From Amycolatopsis saalfeldensis (GTDB taxonomy: Bacteria > Actinomycetota > Actinomycetes > Mycobacteriales > Pseudonocardiaceae), in assembly GCF_900110575.1 (NCBI RefSeq), contig NZ_FOEF01000001.1:1-64000 (forward strand): 64,000 nucleotides of DNA, in the 5' to 3' direction. The position numbers and the translations under genes were made by a program. Under the pieces are notes generated by a model. That model saw only the letters and a list, made by a program, of their open reading frames with translations, was not told where the DNA came from and ran no database searches. Every line of letters starts with the position of its first letter. Positions within the stretch are counted from its first letter, which is position 1. This document shows positions 1 to 8,859 of this stretch, one piece after another.

Positions 1-1352
1 CGGATCTGGGGCCGGATTCGCGGACGGGGCATCGGGTTCGGGTGGCGGGCCGGGTGCTGGCGTTGCGGACGTTGGGTGGGTTGTGTTTCGCGCGGATCAA
101 GGATTTCTCGGGTGAGTTGCAGTTGATGCTGGACGCTCGTGAGCTTGATTTGACGGGGTGGCGTGGCGGCGTCGACCTGGGTGACCATGTGGGTGTGAGT
201 GGCCGGGTGGTGACGTCGCGGCGGGGTGAGCTGTCGGTGCTGGTGGACGAGTGGACGGTGACGGCGAAGTGTCTGCATCCGTTGCCGGACAAGCGGAAGG
301 GGCTGACGGATCCGGAGACGCGGGTGCGGCAGCGGTATCTGGATCTGGCGGTGAACCCGGAGTCGGCGCAGATGCTGCGGTTCCGGTCCACTGTGGTCCG
401 TGCGGTGCGGGAGCGGTTGCACCAGGGTGATTATCTCGAGGTCGAGACGCCGATGTTGCAGACTGTCCATGGTGGAGCGAACGCGCGGCCGTTCGTCACG
501 CACATCAACGCGTATGACATGCGGATGTATCTGCGGATCGCGCCGGAGCTGTATCTGAAGCGGCTGTGCGTGGCCGGGGTGGAGCGGGTTTTCGAGCTGA
601 ACCGGAACTTCCGCAATGAAGGCGTCGATGCCACGCACAATCCGGAATTCACGATGCTCGAGGCGTACCAGGCGTACGCGGACTACAACTCGATGCGCGT
701 GCTGACCCGCGAGCTGATCCAGCATGCCGCCGAAGCCGCGTACGGCGCGCAGGTCGTGCGAAGGCCGGACCCGGACGGGAAGATCGTCGAGATCGACATC
801 TCCGGTGACTGGCCGGTGATCCCGGTGCACGAGGCCGTTTCCACCGCACTGGGCGCACAAGTCGACTCCTCGACACCGGCCGACGTGCTCCGGCGGCTGT
901 GCGCCAAGGCCGGCATCGAGGTCTCGGAGGAGGCGGGGGCCGGGGACCTCGTCCTCAAGGCCCACGAGCATTTCGTCGAGCCCGGCACGGTCCTGCCGAC
1001 GTTCTACACCGACTACCCGACCGAGGTTTCGCCGCTGACCCGCCAGCACCGCGTCGACCCACTGCTGGCCGAGCGCTGGGACCTGATCGCGTTCGGCTCG
1101 GAGGTCGGCACCGCCTACACCGAGCTGACCGACCCGATCGAGCAGCGCCGCCGTCTCGAGGCGCAGTCACTGCTGGCCGCGAGCGGCGACGTCGAGGCCA
1201 TGGAACTGGACGAGGACTTCCTGCAGGCACTCGAACACGGCATGCCGCCCACCGGCGGCCTCGGGATCGGCATCGACCGGCTGCTGATGATGCTCAGCGG
1301 CACCTCGATCCGGCAGACGGTGCTGTTCCCGTTCGTCCGCCCGCAGAACTGA
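1..1352 (+). CDS. lysS: Lysyl-tRNA synthetase, class II (5' end outside window)
   Basis: Charges tRNA-Lys with lysine in the cytoplasm. The reading frame is open from base 3 to the left edge and the codons before the GTG at 42 still read like the family ([16 protein letters not shown]), so the true start lies outside the window and 42 is an internal codon. Visible parts are the end of the OB-fold anticodon-binding domain (about bases 1-250) and the class II catalytic core, with motif 2 ([11 protein letters not shown], near 592-625) and motif 3 (GIGIDRLLM, near 1262-1290). No MprF-like membrane domain is fused downstream, so this is a plain LysS rather than the C-terminal half of a LysX protein, although an N-terminal fusion cannot be excluded from this window. 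It converges with the gene that ends at 1389. Confidence 0.95.
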   Translation, partial: DLGPDSRTGHRVRVAGRVLALRTLGGLCFARIKDFSGELQLMLDARELDLTGWRGGVDLGDHVGVSGRVVTSRRGELSVLVDEWTVTAKCLHPLPDKRKGLTDPETRVRQRYLDLAVNPESAQMLRFRSTVVRAVRERLHQGDYLEVETPMLQTVHGGANARPFVTHINAYDMRMYLRIAPELYLKRLCVAGVERVFELNRNFRNEGVDATHNPEFTMLEAYQAYADYNSMRVLTRELIQHAAEAAYGAQVVRRPDPDGKIVEIDISGDWPVIPVHEAVSTALGAQVDSSTPADVLRRLCAKAGIEVSEEAGAGDLVLKAHEHFVEPGTVLPTFYTDYPTEVSPLTRQHRVDPLLAERWDLIAFGSEVGTAYTELTDPIEQRRRLEAQSLLAASGDVEAMELDEDFLQALEHGMPPTGGLGIGIDRLLMMLSGTSIRQTVLFPFVRPQN

Positions 1353-1353
1353 G

Positions 1354-1369
1354 CCCGGCCACAGCCGGG
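1354..1369. terminator. Short GC hairpin between convergent genes
   Basis: CCCGGC / GCCGGG arms with a four-base loop lie directly after the lysS stop and before the end of the opposite-strand gene. There is no T-tract, so this is only a weak candidate for an intrinsic terminator. Confidence 0.3.
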
Positions 1370-1388
1370 ATCAGTCCGCTGTTCGCCG

Positions 1389-2141
1389 TCAGGAGCGGAG
1401 CTTTTCCACCGCCACCTTCAGTTCGGCCAAGGCCGCGCGGTAGAAAGTGGGCCCATAGGAAACCCTGGCCACGCCCAGTTCCCGGAGGGTGGGCAGGTCC
1501 AGCGCACCGCCGCTGTTTCCGTTGACCGGGCCGGGTAGTTCGGTGACCAGGGTGGCGAGAACCTCCCGGTCGCGCACGCCGATCGGGTACAGGCAGTCGG
1601 CGCCGGCGGCCCGGTAGAGGCGGCCGCGGCGGATCGCCTCCGCCACGCGGTCCGGTTCCGGGATTCCGGCAGGGGGCAGGAAAACGTCGATGCGGGCGTT
1701 GATCACGATCGGGACTCCGGCGTCGTCCGCGGCGGAGCGGACTGCGGCCAGCCAGTCCGCCTGCGCGGCGGCCTCCGAGAGGCCGCCCGCCCGGTGGTCG
1801 GTGTCCTCCAGGTTGCAGCCGACCGCGCCGATTTCCAGCAGGCGGTCCACCAGTTCACGCGGCCGCAGACCGTATCCGGCCTCGGCGTCCACCGTGACCG
1901 GGACCTCGACCGCGCGGGCGACCCGGCCGGCGGCGGCGAACATCTCCTGCCACGGCGCGCCCTCGCCGTCGGGGTAGCCGAGCATCGCCGAGACGGCGGC
2001 GCTCGCGGTGGCCACCGCGGGAAAGCCGGCTTCGGCCACGACCGACGCGCTGGCCGCGTCCCAGACATTGGGCAGCACCAGCAGTTCTTCACTGTGCAGC
2101 GCGCGGAGCCGGTCCGCGTGCGCCTTCAACTCGACAGCCAT
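1389..2141 (-). CDS. Isocitrate lyase/PEP mutase family protein
   Basis: A 250-residue member of the ICL/PEP-mutase superfamily of Mg2+-dependent TIM-barrel enzymes that make or break C-C or C-P bonds. Family features are LPNVWDAASA near the N-terminus, the metal-binding VDAEAGYG segment, NLEDTD and the NARIDVF strand. The Cys-containing KKCGH loop of true isocitrate lyases is absent, so substrate is unknown; proteins of this type are usually annotated by superfamily or as carboxyphosphonoenolpyruvate mutase-like. I chose ATG 2141 because GGAGG sits five bases upstream; an in-frame ATG at 2171 lacks this. It is the last gene of a three-gene operon, 34 bases after the SDR gene ending at 2176. 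Confidence 0.85.
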   Translation of the reverse strand: MAVELKAHADRLRALHSEELLVLPNVWDAASASVVAEAGFPAVATASAAVSAMLGYPDGEGAPWQEMFAAAGRVARAVEVPVTVDAEAGYGLRPRELVDRLLEIGAVGCNLEDTDHRAGGLSEAAAQADWLAAVRSAADDAGVPIVINARIDVFLPPAGIPEPDRVAEAIRRGRLYRAAGADCLYPIGVRDREVLATLVTELPGPVNGNSGGALDLPTLRELGVARVSYGPTFYRAALAELKVAVEKLRS

Positions 2142-2175
2142 GCAATCCTCCACATCATAGGTTCGGGCCAAGCAC

Positions 2176-2955
2176 TCAGTCGACGATGACGCCGCCGGTC
2201 AGGTTCGCGACCGTGCCCGTCATCGCGGCCGCCCGGTCGGAGGCGACAAACGCCGCCGTCTCGGCGAACTCCGCCAGGGTGGTCGCGCGTTTGCGGTGGG
2301 TCGTTTCGGCGACGACGGTCGTGAACTGCTCTTTCGTGATGCCCAGCGCGTCGGCGTGCAGGCCGAAGACGACATCGATCGTCGAGGTCTCCACCATTCC
2401 GGTGGTACGCAGGCAAACCGACCGCACGCCGTGCCGCGCGTACTCCACCGAGAGCTCCCGGTTCAGGGCCTCCAGCGCAGCCCAGGCCGGCCCCATCCCG
2501 CCGAGCATCGGGATGCCCACGCGGCCCGGTTCCGCCGTGTGCATCAGGATCACCCCGGACCCCTGGGCCGCCATCCGGCGCGCGGCGGCCCTGGCGGTCA
2601 CGAAATGCGCCTGGGCATAAGTGGTCACCGGGCGGAGGAAGCTCGCCACAGGCAGTTCGGCGAGCGGGATTCCCTGCAGGCCCTGCTGCGGGATTCCGAT
2701 GGCGTTGAACGAAATGTCGATCCGCCCGGCCGCGTCGAAGTGGGCCTCGACGGCTTCCTCGTCCAGCGCGTCGACCACCGCCGTGTCGGCTGTCCCGCCG
2801 GCGGCGGTGATCTCCTTGGCCAGCGCGTCGAGCGCGCCGGGGTCCCGGCCGGTCAGGAAGACCCGGGCGCCTTCACGGGCGAACGCCCGGGCCACCGCAC
2901 CGCCGGCCGCGCCCGCGGCTCCGTAGATGACCGCGTTCTTGTTTTCCAGCAACAT
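2176..2955 (-). CDS. SDR-fold protein lacking the catalytic Tyr/Lys
   Basis: A 259-residue Rossmann protein of the short-chain dehydrogenase/reductase family. The nucleotide-binding glycine motif GAAGAAGGA (residues about 12-20) is clear and the C-terminus keeps the SDR layout (VANLTGGVIVD). However, the usual Ser is replaced (ILMHTAEPG) and the YxxxK motif is replaced by MGPAWAALEAL, so the standard SDR proton relay is missing. It may bind NAD(P)(H) without normal SDR chemistry, use other residues, or act on a different substrate. It starts three bases after the stop of the canonical SDR gene 2959-3684 and is followed by the isocitrate-lyase-like gene, all apparently from the promoter at 3731-3764. 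Confidence 0.85.
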   Translation of the reverse strand: MLLENKNAVIYGAAGAAGGAVARAFAREGARVFLTGRDPGALDALAKEITAAGGTADTAVVDALDEEAVEAHFDAAGRIDISFNAIGIPQQGLQGIPLAELPVASFLRPVTTYAQAHFVTARAAARRMAAQGSGVILMHTAEPGRVGIPMLGGMGPAWAALEALNRELSVEYARHGVRSVCLRTTGMVETSTIDVVFGLHADALGITKEQFTTVVAETTHRKRATTLAEFAETAAFVASDRAAAMTGTVANLTGGVIVD

Positions 2956-2958
2956 GTT

Positions 2959-3684
2959 CTACTCCCCTGCGCCCGATGCGGCGACCATCGCGTACTGACG
3001 TTCCAGTTCCTTCGCCGCGCCGGTGCGCCAGCTCTCGGCCTGCGACTCCGCCATGGCGTCGGGGAAGATGTCCTCCTCGCCGCTTTCCACGCCGTCGAAG
3101 ATGTTGCGCGCGACGGACTCCGGGGAGGCCTTCGGCAGGTCGACGCCCCGTGACATGTCGGTGTCCACGATGCCGGTCAGGACGGCGTGCACGCTGATGC
3201 CGTGCCCGGCGACGAGCGCGCGCAGCGATTGCGTCATGGAAAACGCGGCGGCCTTGGAGATCGAATAGGCCGGAATGAGCGGCAGCGGCGCGAAGGCGTT
3301 GACCGACAGGTTGTTGACGACCGCTCCCCCGGAACGCGTCAGCGCCGGCAGGAAGGCCTGCGTCACGCTGTGGGTGCCGAAGAGGTTGACGGCGAGGTGC
3401 TGCTGCAGGACCGAACGATCGGTGAGGTCGTCGTAGGCCGCGATGCCAGCGTTGTTGACGAGGATGTCGAGGGTGTCGATGCCGGCGGCGGCCTGCTGGA
3501 TCTGCGCCGCGTCGGTGATGTCCAGTGCCAGCGGCGTAACCCGTGCGTCCGCGTGGGGCAGGGGCCGCCGCATGCCGGCGTATACCCGTTTCGCGCCTCT
3601 CCGCAACGCTTCCTCGACGAGCGCCCGTCCGATTCCGCGACTGCTTCCGGTGATCAGGACCGTGTGGTCCGCGATGCTCGTCAT
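2959..3684 (-). CDS. SDR family oxidoreductase
   Basis: A 241-residue classical short-chain dehydrogenase. It has TGSSRGIG (cofactor loop, residues about 11-18), the structural NNAG motif, a catalytic Ser in NNLSVNA and the active-site Tyr-Lys in YSISK. Substrate is unknown. The frame is open further upstream to 3921, but ATG 3684 is preceded by a GAGGAGAG ribosome site and matches the usual SDR N-terminus (MTSIADHTVLITG). First gene of the operon 3684-1389; the sequence 47-80 bases upstream matches one upstream of the neighbouring ECF sigma gene, which suggests that sigma factor controls it. Confidence 0.9.
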   Translation of the reverse strand: MTSIADHTVLITGSSRGIGRALVEEALRRGAKRVYAGMRRPLPHADARVTPLALDITDAAQIQQAAAGIDTLDILVNNAGIAAYDDLTDRSVLQQHLAVNLFGTHSVTQAFLPALTRSGGAVVNNLSVNAFAPLPLIPAYSISKAAAFSMTQSLRALVAGHGISVHAVLTGIVDTDMSRGVDLPKASPESVARNIFDGVESGEEDIFPDAMAESQAESWRTGAAKELERQYAMVAASGAGE

Positions 3685-3730
3685 GCTGATGCTCTCCTCA
3701 GGTCCGGGCGGCGGATCGAGCCGCCCGAAT

Positions 3731-3764
3731 AAAGACAACCGGGCCGGCGGGAACTCATCGCGGC
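3731..3764 (-). promoter_or_regulatory. Candidate ECF-sigma promoter for the SDR operon
   Basis: On the minus strand the sequence reads CCGCGATGAGTT, a C/CCG step, a GC-rich spacer and GCCCGGTTGTCTTTAT. It is nearly identical over 35 bases to the sequence at 5336-5369 upstream of the sigma factor gene and lies about 47 bases before ATG 3684, overlapping the last codons of the gene ending at 3755. Paired motif and position suggest -35 (GATGAGTT) and -10 (GTTGTCT) elements of one ECF regulon. Confidence 0.6.
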
Positions 3765-4267
3765 TGACGGCGGAAAAGCGCGAGCAGTCGTTCTCCCGGC
3801 TCCGCCGTGGCCGCAACATCCAGCGGGGTCGCGAAAAACCGGTCGGCGGCCAGCAGTGGCGACACCTCGAGCAAGCGCGTCGCCAATGCGGCGGGGATGG
3901 GGTGATCCGCCCCGCAGGCACGCGAAATGTCCCACGCGTGCAGGACCATTTCCGCGGCGGCGGTGTACCCGACGATCTCCGGCGAGATCCACCGATCCCC
4001 CACCTCGCACCGACGGCCGGGCGTGACGGTCCACGCGACCAGCAGGCCGACGATGCGGGCCCGGATCGCCGCCGCGGGATCGGCGACCTGGCCGGGATCC
4101 GGGCCCGGGCCGCCCGTCAGCACCTCGGTGAGATCGTCCAAAGAGGACCGGACGTGGCCGAGCAGGTGCCCGAGGTCCCAGTCCGGGCACGGGGTGGGCG
4201 CCGACAGGTCGGCGTCGCGCACCAGCCGGACGCTCCGTCCCAGATACCGGGCGGCACCACTGAGCAC
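3755..4267 (-). CDS. DinB/maleylpyruvate isomerase-like metal-binding protein (TIGR03086 type)
   Basis: A 170-residue four-helix-bundle protein of the mycothiol-dependent maleylpyruvate isomerase N-terminal type, often called TIGR03086 family metal-binding proteins. The SAPTPCPDWDLGHLLGHV segment near residues 20-37 is characteristic, and later HAWDIS and GADHPIP segments match the fold. Substrate is not known; relatives use mycothiol or bacillithiol as cofactor. The chosen start is GTG 4267, which gives the standard family N-terminus and lies eight bases after the stop of the sigma factor gene, indicating translational coupling. The open frame continues upstream in an unlike sequence that overlaps the sigma gene. 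Confidence 0.8.
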   Translation of the reverse strand: MLSGAARYLGRSVRLVRDADLSAPTPCPDWDLGHLLGHVRSSLDDLTEVLTGGPGPDPGQVADPAAAIRARIVGLLVAWTVTPGRRCEVGDRWISPEIVGYTAAAEMVLHAWDISRACGADHPIPAALATRLLEVSPLLAADRFFATPLDVAATAEPGERLLALFRRQPR

Positions 4268-4274
4268 GGCCTGC

Positions 4275-5264
4275 TCACCGCCGGGCCGCGCTCGGGGCCG
4301 TGAACACCTCGGGCAGGCCGAAGGCGGTGACCAGGCCGGGGTCGAGGAAGGCGTTGATCCGCGCGATCTGGCCACCGATCAGGGAGAAGACCTGCACGCC
4401 GTACGCGCGGAAGAGCCCGTCGGCGGCGCGCTGGTACACCGCGACCGCGGGTGCGCCGTTGGCTCGCGTCGGCGTCATGCGCCAGTGGTCCGGGACCGGC
4501 AGCACCACCCGGTCGAGGAACGCGCACACCACGTCGCGGCCGGTGAACCAGGTGGGAATCGGGGGCATCTCCAGCTCGACGTCGGCCCGCAGCAGCGTGG
4601 CCAGCGCGGCGACGTCCGAGTGCTCGAAAGCCGACGCGTAACGGTCGAGCAGGCTCCGCAGCTCGGGTTCCGCGGGCTCGGCGAGCTCGTCGGAGACCGG
4701 GCCGGCCTGCGCCAGCTGGCCGCGGGCGCGTTGCAGCGCGCTGTTGACCGCGGCGACGGAGGTGTCGAGCATTTCGGCGACCTCCTTCGCGTGCCAGCCG
4801 AGGACGTCGCGCAGGATCAGCACGGCGCGCTGCCGGGCGGAAAGCTGCTGGAGGGCGGCGACGAACGCCAGCCGCACCCCGCTGCGGCCGGACACGATCG
4901 CCGCGGGGTCGGCGGTGGAGGCGTGCAGCAGGCTGTCGGGCGCCGGTTGCAGCCAGGGGATGTCCGGTTCCGGCCCGGCGAGCGCCACCCCCGCGTCGTC
5001 CGACGGCGCGCCGAGACCGGACGGCAACGGCCGCCGCGCGCGGGTCTTCAACGCGTTCAGGCAGGTGGTGGTCGCGATCTTGTACAGCCACAGCCGCACC
5101 GAGGAGCGGCCCTCGAACCGGTCGTAGTACCGCCAGGCCCGCAGGTAGGTCTCCTGCACGAGGTCTTCCGACTCGTGCAGGGAGCCGAGCATGCGGTAGC
5201 AGTGCGCGAGCAGCTCCGGGCGGTAGCGGTCCGCGAGTTCCGCGAATTCCGCGGCGGCCGTCAT
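4275..5264 (-). CDS. ECF sigma factor with C-terminal SnoaL-like domain
   Basis: A 329-residue alternative sigma factor that would direct RNA polymerase to a small regulon. Region 2 is at about residues 9-75 (YRPELLAHCYRMLGS, EDLVQETYLRAW), region 4 at about 140-190 (LSARQRAVLILRD, TSVAAVNSALQRAR). The C-terminal third is a SnoaL/NTF2-like domain, as in the SigG/SigJ-type groups in which this extension replaces or modulates a classical anti-sigma factor. No anti-sigma gene is adjacent. The next gene downstream begins eight bases later. The upstream sequence 5336-5369 resembles the one before the SDR operon, which fits autoregulation. Confidence 0.9.
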   Translation of the reverse strand: MTAAAEFAELADRYRPELLAHCYRMLGSLHESEDLVQETYLRAWRYYDRFEGRSSVRLWLYKIATTTCLNALKTRARRPLPSGLGAPSDDAGVALAGPEPDIPWLQPAPDSLLHASTADPAAIVSGRSGVRLAFVAALQQLSARQRAVLILRDVLGWHAKEVAEMLDTSVAAVNSALQRARGQLAQAGPVSDELAEPAEPELRSLLDRYASAFEHSDVAALATLLRADVELEMPPIPTWFTGRDVVCAFLDRVVLPVPDHWRMTPTRANGAPAVAVYQRAADGLFRAYGVQVFSLIGGQIARINAFLDPGLVTAFGLPEVFTAPSAARR

Positions 5265-5335
5265 CGCCGGGCCGCCCGGCCGGCACTGGTGCCGAGGTTC
5301 ATCTGGTTCTCCATCCGCCGGTTGATGCGCACTGA

Positions 5336-5369
5336 TAGAGACAACCGGGCGCCCGGAAACTCATCGCGG
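5336..5369 (-). promoter_or_regulatory. Candidate autoregulatory ECF-sigma promoter
   Basis: Minus-strand CCGCGATGAGTT, TCCG, a GC-rich spacer and GCCCGGTTGTCTCTAT, about 72 bases before ATG 5264. Over 35 aligned positions only five differ from the element at 3731-3764, with no gaps. Confidence 0.6.
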
Positions 5370-5504
5370 AGCCGGAGGGCCGGTACCGGCAAACCACGCC
5401 GGCGCCGCGCCCGCGAACACCGAAACGGCCGACCTGCTCGGGTCGTTGACGACCTGACGGCCGTTCATACAATTCTTGTACGGCGCCGCGGAAAACCTTC
5501 CCAA

Positions 5505-5702
5505 TCAGGACTTGGGGCCGCCGGTGTCGGAGCCGACGTAGGTGTCCTGCCGGTCGCCCGTTGCCCCGTCCGCGCGCTGCTGCTGATGCGTGTCCTGGCC
5601 GACAGCGGCGTACGCGGTCCCACCGGCCAGCCCCATCAGGGCGAGCGCCGCCGCCCCGGCCGAGATCCGATACCGCCACGCACTGCTTTTGGTGTCCGCC
5701 AC
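5505..5702 (-). CDS. Small exported or membrane-anchored protein
   Basis: A 65-residue protein with a short basic N-terminus (VADTKSSAWRYR), a hydrophobic segment at about residues 13-33 (AGAAALALMGLAGGTAYA) that looks like a signal peptide with an AxA-type cleavage site, and a hydrophilic tail rich in Gln, Asp and Gly. I do not recognise the family. GTG 5702 is preceded by GGGTGGG at suitable distance and removes an unlike upstream extension. Short exported proteins of this design are common in actinobacteria. It lies between the sigma factor promoter and the SARP gene, on the same strand as both. Confidence 0.55.
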   Translation of the reverse strand: MADTKSSAWRYRISAGAAALALMGLAGGTAYAAVGQDTHQQQRADGATGDRQDTYVGSDTGGPKS

Positions 5703-5850
5703 TGTTCCCACCCTTTTCCGCAATCCCCTGGTTCGCACCCCCGATAATGCCCACAGACGCCCGCCGGCTCCACTGCGGCAGGACAAAGGGGCAGCCAGGA
5801 CTGCCCGTTGCCACCAGGTGAACGGAATTGCGCGGGTAAACGGTGATCAC

Positions 5851-8800
5851 TCAGCCGACGAGCCGGTCGTGCTCGGTGAGCAGGGCCAGCACGTCTTCGG
5901 CGTCGGGCAGGCCGAGGCGGACGAAGAGGGTGTGGGCCCGGCGCAGGTGGGCCAGCCCGGTGTCGGTGTCCCCGCGGGTGCGGAGTATTCGCCCGAGCAC
6001 GGTGAGTGCGTGGGCAAGGTCCCGTTCGATGCCGAGTTCTTCGCAGCCGGCAACGGCTTCGGCGGCGTACTTCTCCGCCTCGTCGTAGCGCCCCATCACC
6101 CGCAGGGTTTCCGCGAGCCGGTACAGCGACTGCGACGCGCGGTCCGGCAGCCCCGAAGCCCGGGAGGTGACCAAACAGGCGGTGAAGTGCGAAACCGCCT
6201 CTTCGTGCCGCCCGAGTTCGTGCAGGGCGAGCCCGAGGACGTAGTGGCCCGACGCCTTGCCGGGCCGGTCGCCGAGGCTGTCGGTCAGGGCCAGCGCGGA
6301 TTCGCACGAGGGCACGGCCTCGGCGGCGCGCCCGCTGCGGACCCTGGCCAGTCCGGCGTTCAGCGTGGTCGCCGCCTCGGCGGAACGGTGGCCGAGCGCG
6401 CGGGCCAGCGCGACGGATTCGTCGTAGCAGGCCAGTGCCTCCTCGAAACGGCGCAGGTACTGGCAGGCCACGCCGAGGTCGTTGAGCGCCTGCCGCAGGA
6501 TGTCGCGTTCGCCGATGCGGCGGGAGATGTCGACGGCCGCGCGCGCGTGCCGGGCGGCCTCGGCCGGGCGGGAGGCGCGCAACGCCCCGATGGCGAGGAT
6601 CAGCAGCGCCCGGGCTTCGCTGGGCTCGTCGCCCGAGCGTTGCGCGGCCGCTCGCACCAGGGCCGCGGTGTCGGCGAGACGGGGATAACGCGTGTCGTGG
6701 CTGAGCGGGCTGGTGCACAGCAGCAGGTCCGCGGCGACACGCAGCCGTCCGGGATCCCGGGTGACCGGCAACGCCGCGGCCCGGCGAGCGACCGCCGTGA
6801 CGATTTCGAACTCTTCGTTCGCCCAGGTCCGGGCGCCGCGGATGTCGGCGAACGTCAGGCCCGGCACGGGCAGGGGCCCGACCAGGTTGGCGACCGGATC
6901 CCCCGGGACGACGTGGGCCAGCGCCGCGCACGAGGTGGCCAGCAGGTGTTCGAGCAGCGCGCGCAGCGCCACGTCGGTCTCTTCCTCCGGCCGCTCCGCG
7001 GCGCGCTGGGCGGCGTAGACCCGGACCAGCGAGTGGTAGTGGTACCGGCCGGGCTCCGGTGACTCCAGCAGGGCCGCGTCCACCAGCGATTCCAGCAGGA
7101 GTTCCGCGGTGGCCTCCGGCGCGCCGAGCAGGGCCGCGGCCGAGTCGAGCGAGACGGTCGCGGCACCCGGGACGGACAGCAGCCGGAACGCCAGCGCCTG
7201 CGCGAGGGTCAGCTGCTGGTAGCTCAGCTCGAAGACCGCCCCGATGGCGAGGTCACCCACCCGCAGTTCGCTGAGCCGGCGGCGCTCGTTGTCCACCCGG
7301 TCCGCCAGCGCCCCGATGGTCCAGCCGGGGCGGGCCGACAGGCGGTTCGCCACGATGCGCACGGCCAGCGGCAGCAGCCCGCACGCCTCGACCAGGCGCC
7401 GGGCCTGGTCCGGTTCGGCCGCGGCCCGCTCGGCGCCGATCACCGCGCCCAGCAGGCCGAGGGCTTCTTCGGGGGTGAACGCGTCCAGCGCGAGGTGGGC
7501 GGTGAGCGGCAGCCCGGCCGGGACGGCCCGGGTCGTGAGGATGACCCCGCACTCCGCCGAGCTGGGCATCATGTCCCGGACCTGGGCCGCGTCACGGACG
7601 TTGTCCAGCACCAGCAGCACCCGCCGGCCGTCGAGCAGCGAGCGCAGCAACGCGCGCCGGTCCTCCAGCCGCTCGGGCACCGCCTCGGGCGCGATGCCCA
7701 GCGAGGTCAGGAAACCGGCCAGCACTGTGCTCGGCCCGGCCGGGTGCTCTCCCTCCCCGCCGAGGTCGGCGTGCAGCTGCCCGTCGGGGTAGGCGGACCG
7801 GACGCGATGCGCCGCGCGCAGGGCGAGCGAGGTCTTGCCGATGCCGCCCATCCCGGCCACCGCCACGACGGCCGGGGTGGTGCGCCCGGCCTCGGTCAGC
7901 AGCGCGATCAGCCGGTCGAGGCCCGCGGTGCGGCCGACGAAGTCCGGCAGGGTGGGCGGCAGCTGGCGGGGCACGGGCAGGGGCGCGGGGACCGGCTTCG
8001 CGCCGGCGGGCGGATTCTCGCTCGCACCAACGGTTTCCGCCGGTTCGCCCCGGTCGAGGCCGGTCTCCCCGGCCAGGACGGCGGCGTGCACGGCGGCCAG
8101 CTCCGGACCCGGCTCCACCCCGAGTTCGTCGACGATCCGGCGGCGGAAACGGGTGTACACCGCGAGTGCGTCGGCCTGGCGGCCGGCCAGTTGCAGCGCG
8201 CGCATCAGCAGGCCGTGCGGACGCTCGCGCAGCGGGTGCGCGGCGGTCAGCTCGGTGAGCGCCGAGGTCGCGAACAGCTCCCCGTCGAGGCGGAGCCGGA
8301 GGTCGAGCTGCTCCTCCAGCGCCACCAGGCGCAGCTCGCCGAGCCGGTCCCGCTGCATCTCGGCGAACGGCCCCGGCACGCCGGCCAGCGGCTCCCCCCG
8401 CCACCGGTCGAGGGCCTCGGCGAGCAGTTCGCAGGCCTCCTTGAGATGCCCCTGGCCACGAGCCGTCGCGGCGCGGCGGATCAGGGACTCGGCCTGCGGC
8501 ACGTCCAGCGCGTCCGGCGGGACGAGGAAGCGGTAGCCGTCGCCGTGGGAAACCAGCACCCGGGGCCGGGACGGATCGGGCTCGAGCAGCCGCCGCAGGC
8601 GCCAGGCGTACGTGCGGAGGGTGCGGATGCCGCCGCCGGCCGGCGGGAACTCCCAGACGGCGTCGACGATCTGCCGGGCCGACACGGTGCGGCCCGAGTG
8701 CAGGAGCAGGTACGCGAGCATGGCCTGCTGCTGCGGCGGTCCCGCACCGACCTCGCGCCCGTCCCGGTGGACGAGCATCGCCCCCAGCACGGCGAACCGC

Positions 8801-8859
8801 AACGGCTCGGAGCGGCCACCGGTGTCCTGCTCCGGCCCGCCGGCTTCCGGCTCTCCCAC
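5851..8859 (-). CDS. SARP-family regulator with NB-ARC and TPR domains
   Basis: A 1002-residue transcriptional activator of the AfsR/SARP type. Order of domains: OmpR-like winged helix (about residues 18-95, RQIVDAVWEFPP, RVLVSHGDGYRF), bacterial transcriptional activation domain (about 100-245), NB-ARC STAND ATPase with Walker A GMGGIGKTS near residue 336 and VLLVLDNV as Walker B, then tetratricopeptide repeats over roughly 730-985. Such proteins integrate a signal through the ATPase/TPR part and activate promoters, often for secondary metabolism. GTG 8859 is preferred because a GGGGGGTGG ribosome site precedes it; upstream codons are not SARP-like. No biosynthetic cluster adjoins it, so its target is unknown. 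A GNAT gene lies divergently 249 bases away. Confidence 0.92.
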   Translation of the reverse strand: MGEPEAGGPEQDTGGRSEPLRFAVLGAMLVHRDGREVGAGPPQQQAMLAYLLLHSGRTVSARQIVDAVWEFPPAGGGIRTLRTYAWRLRRLLEPDPSRPRVLVSHGDGYRFLVPPDALDVPQAESLIRRAATARGQGHLKEACELLAEALDRWRGEPLAGVPGPFAEMQRDRLGELRLVALEEQLDLRLRLDGELFATSALTELTAAHPLRERPHGLLMRALQLAGRQADALAVYTRFRRRIVDELGVEPGPELAAVHAAVLAGETGLDRGEPAETVGASENPPAGAKPVPAPLPVPRQLPPTLPDFVGRTAGLDRLIALLTEAGRTTPAVVAVAGMGGIGKTSLALRAAHRVRSAYPDGQLHADLGGEGEHPAGPSTVLAGFLTSLGIAPEAVPERLEDRRALLRSLLDGRRVLLVLDNVRDAAQVRDMMPSSAECGVILTTRAVPAGLPLTAHLALDAFTPEEALGLLGAVIGAERAAAEPDQARRLVEACGLLPLAVRIVANRLSARPGWTIGALADRVDNERRRLSELRVGDLAIGAVFELSYQQLTLAQALAFRLLSVPGAATVSLDSAAALLGAPEATAELLLESLVDAALLESPEPGRYHYHSLVRVYAAQRAAERPEEETDVALRALLEHLLATSCAALAHVVPGDPVANLVGPLPVPGLTFADIRGARTWANEEFEIVTAVARRAAALPVTRDPGRLRVAADLLLCTSPLSHDTRYPRLADTAALVRAAAQRSGDEPSEARALLILAIGALRASRPAEAARHARAAVDISRRIGERDILRQALNDLGVACQYLRRFEEALACYDESVALARALGHRSAEAATTLNAGLARVRSGRAAEAVPSCESALALTDSLGDRPGKASGHYVLGLALHELGRHEEAVSHFTACLVTSRASGLPDRASQSLYRLAETLRVMGRYDEAEKYAAEAVAGCEELGIERDLAHALTVLGRILRTRGDTDTGLAHLRRAHTLFVRLGLPDAEDVLALLTEHDRLVG

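Noticed and set aside
3685-3921. Upstream extension of the SDR gene to 3921
   Set aside because: Codons before ATG 3684 are Arg/Pro-rich, overlap the neighbouring gene, and the ribosome site favours 3684.
5299-5850. 183-residue minus-strand frame overlapping the small exported protein
   Set aside because: Shadow frame; the 65-residue frame has a signal-like segment and a ribosome site.
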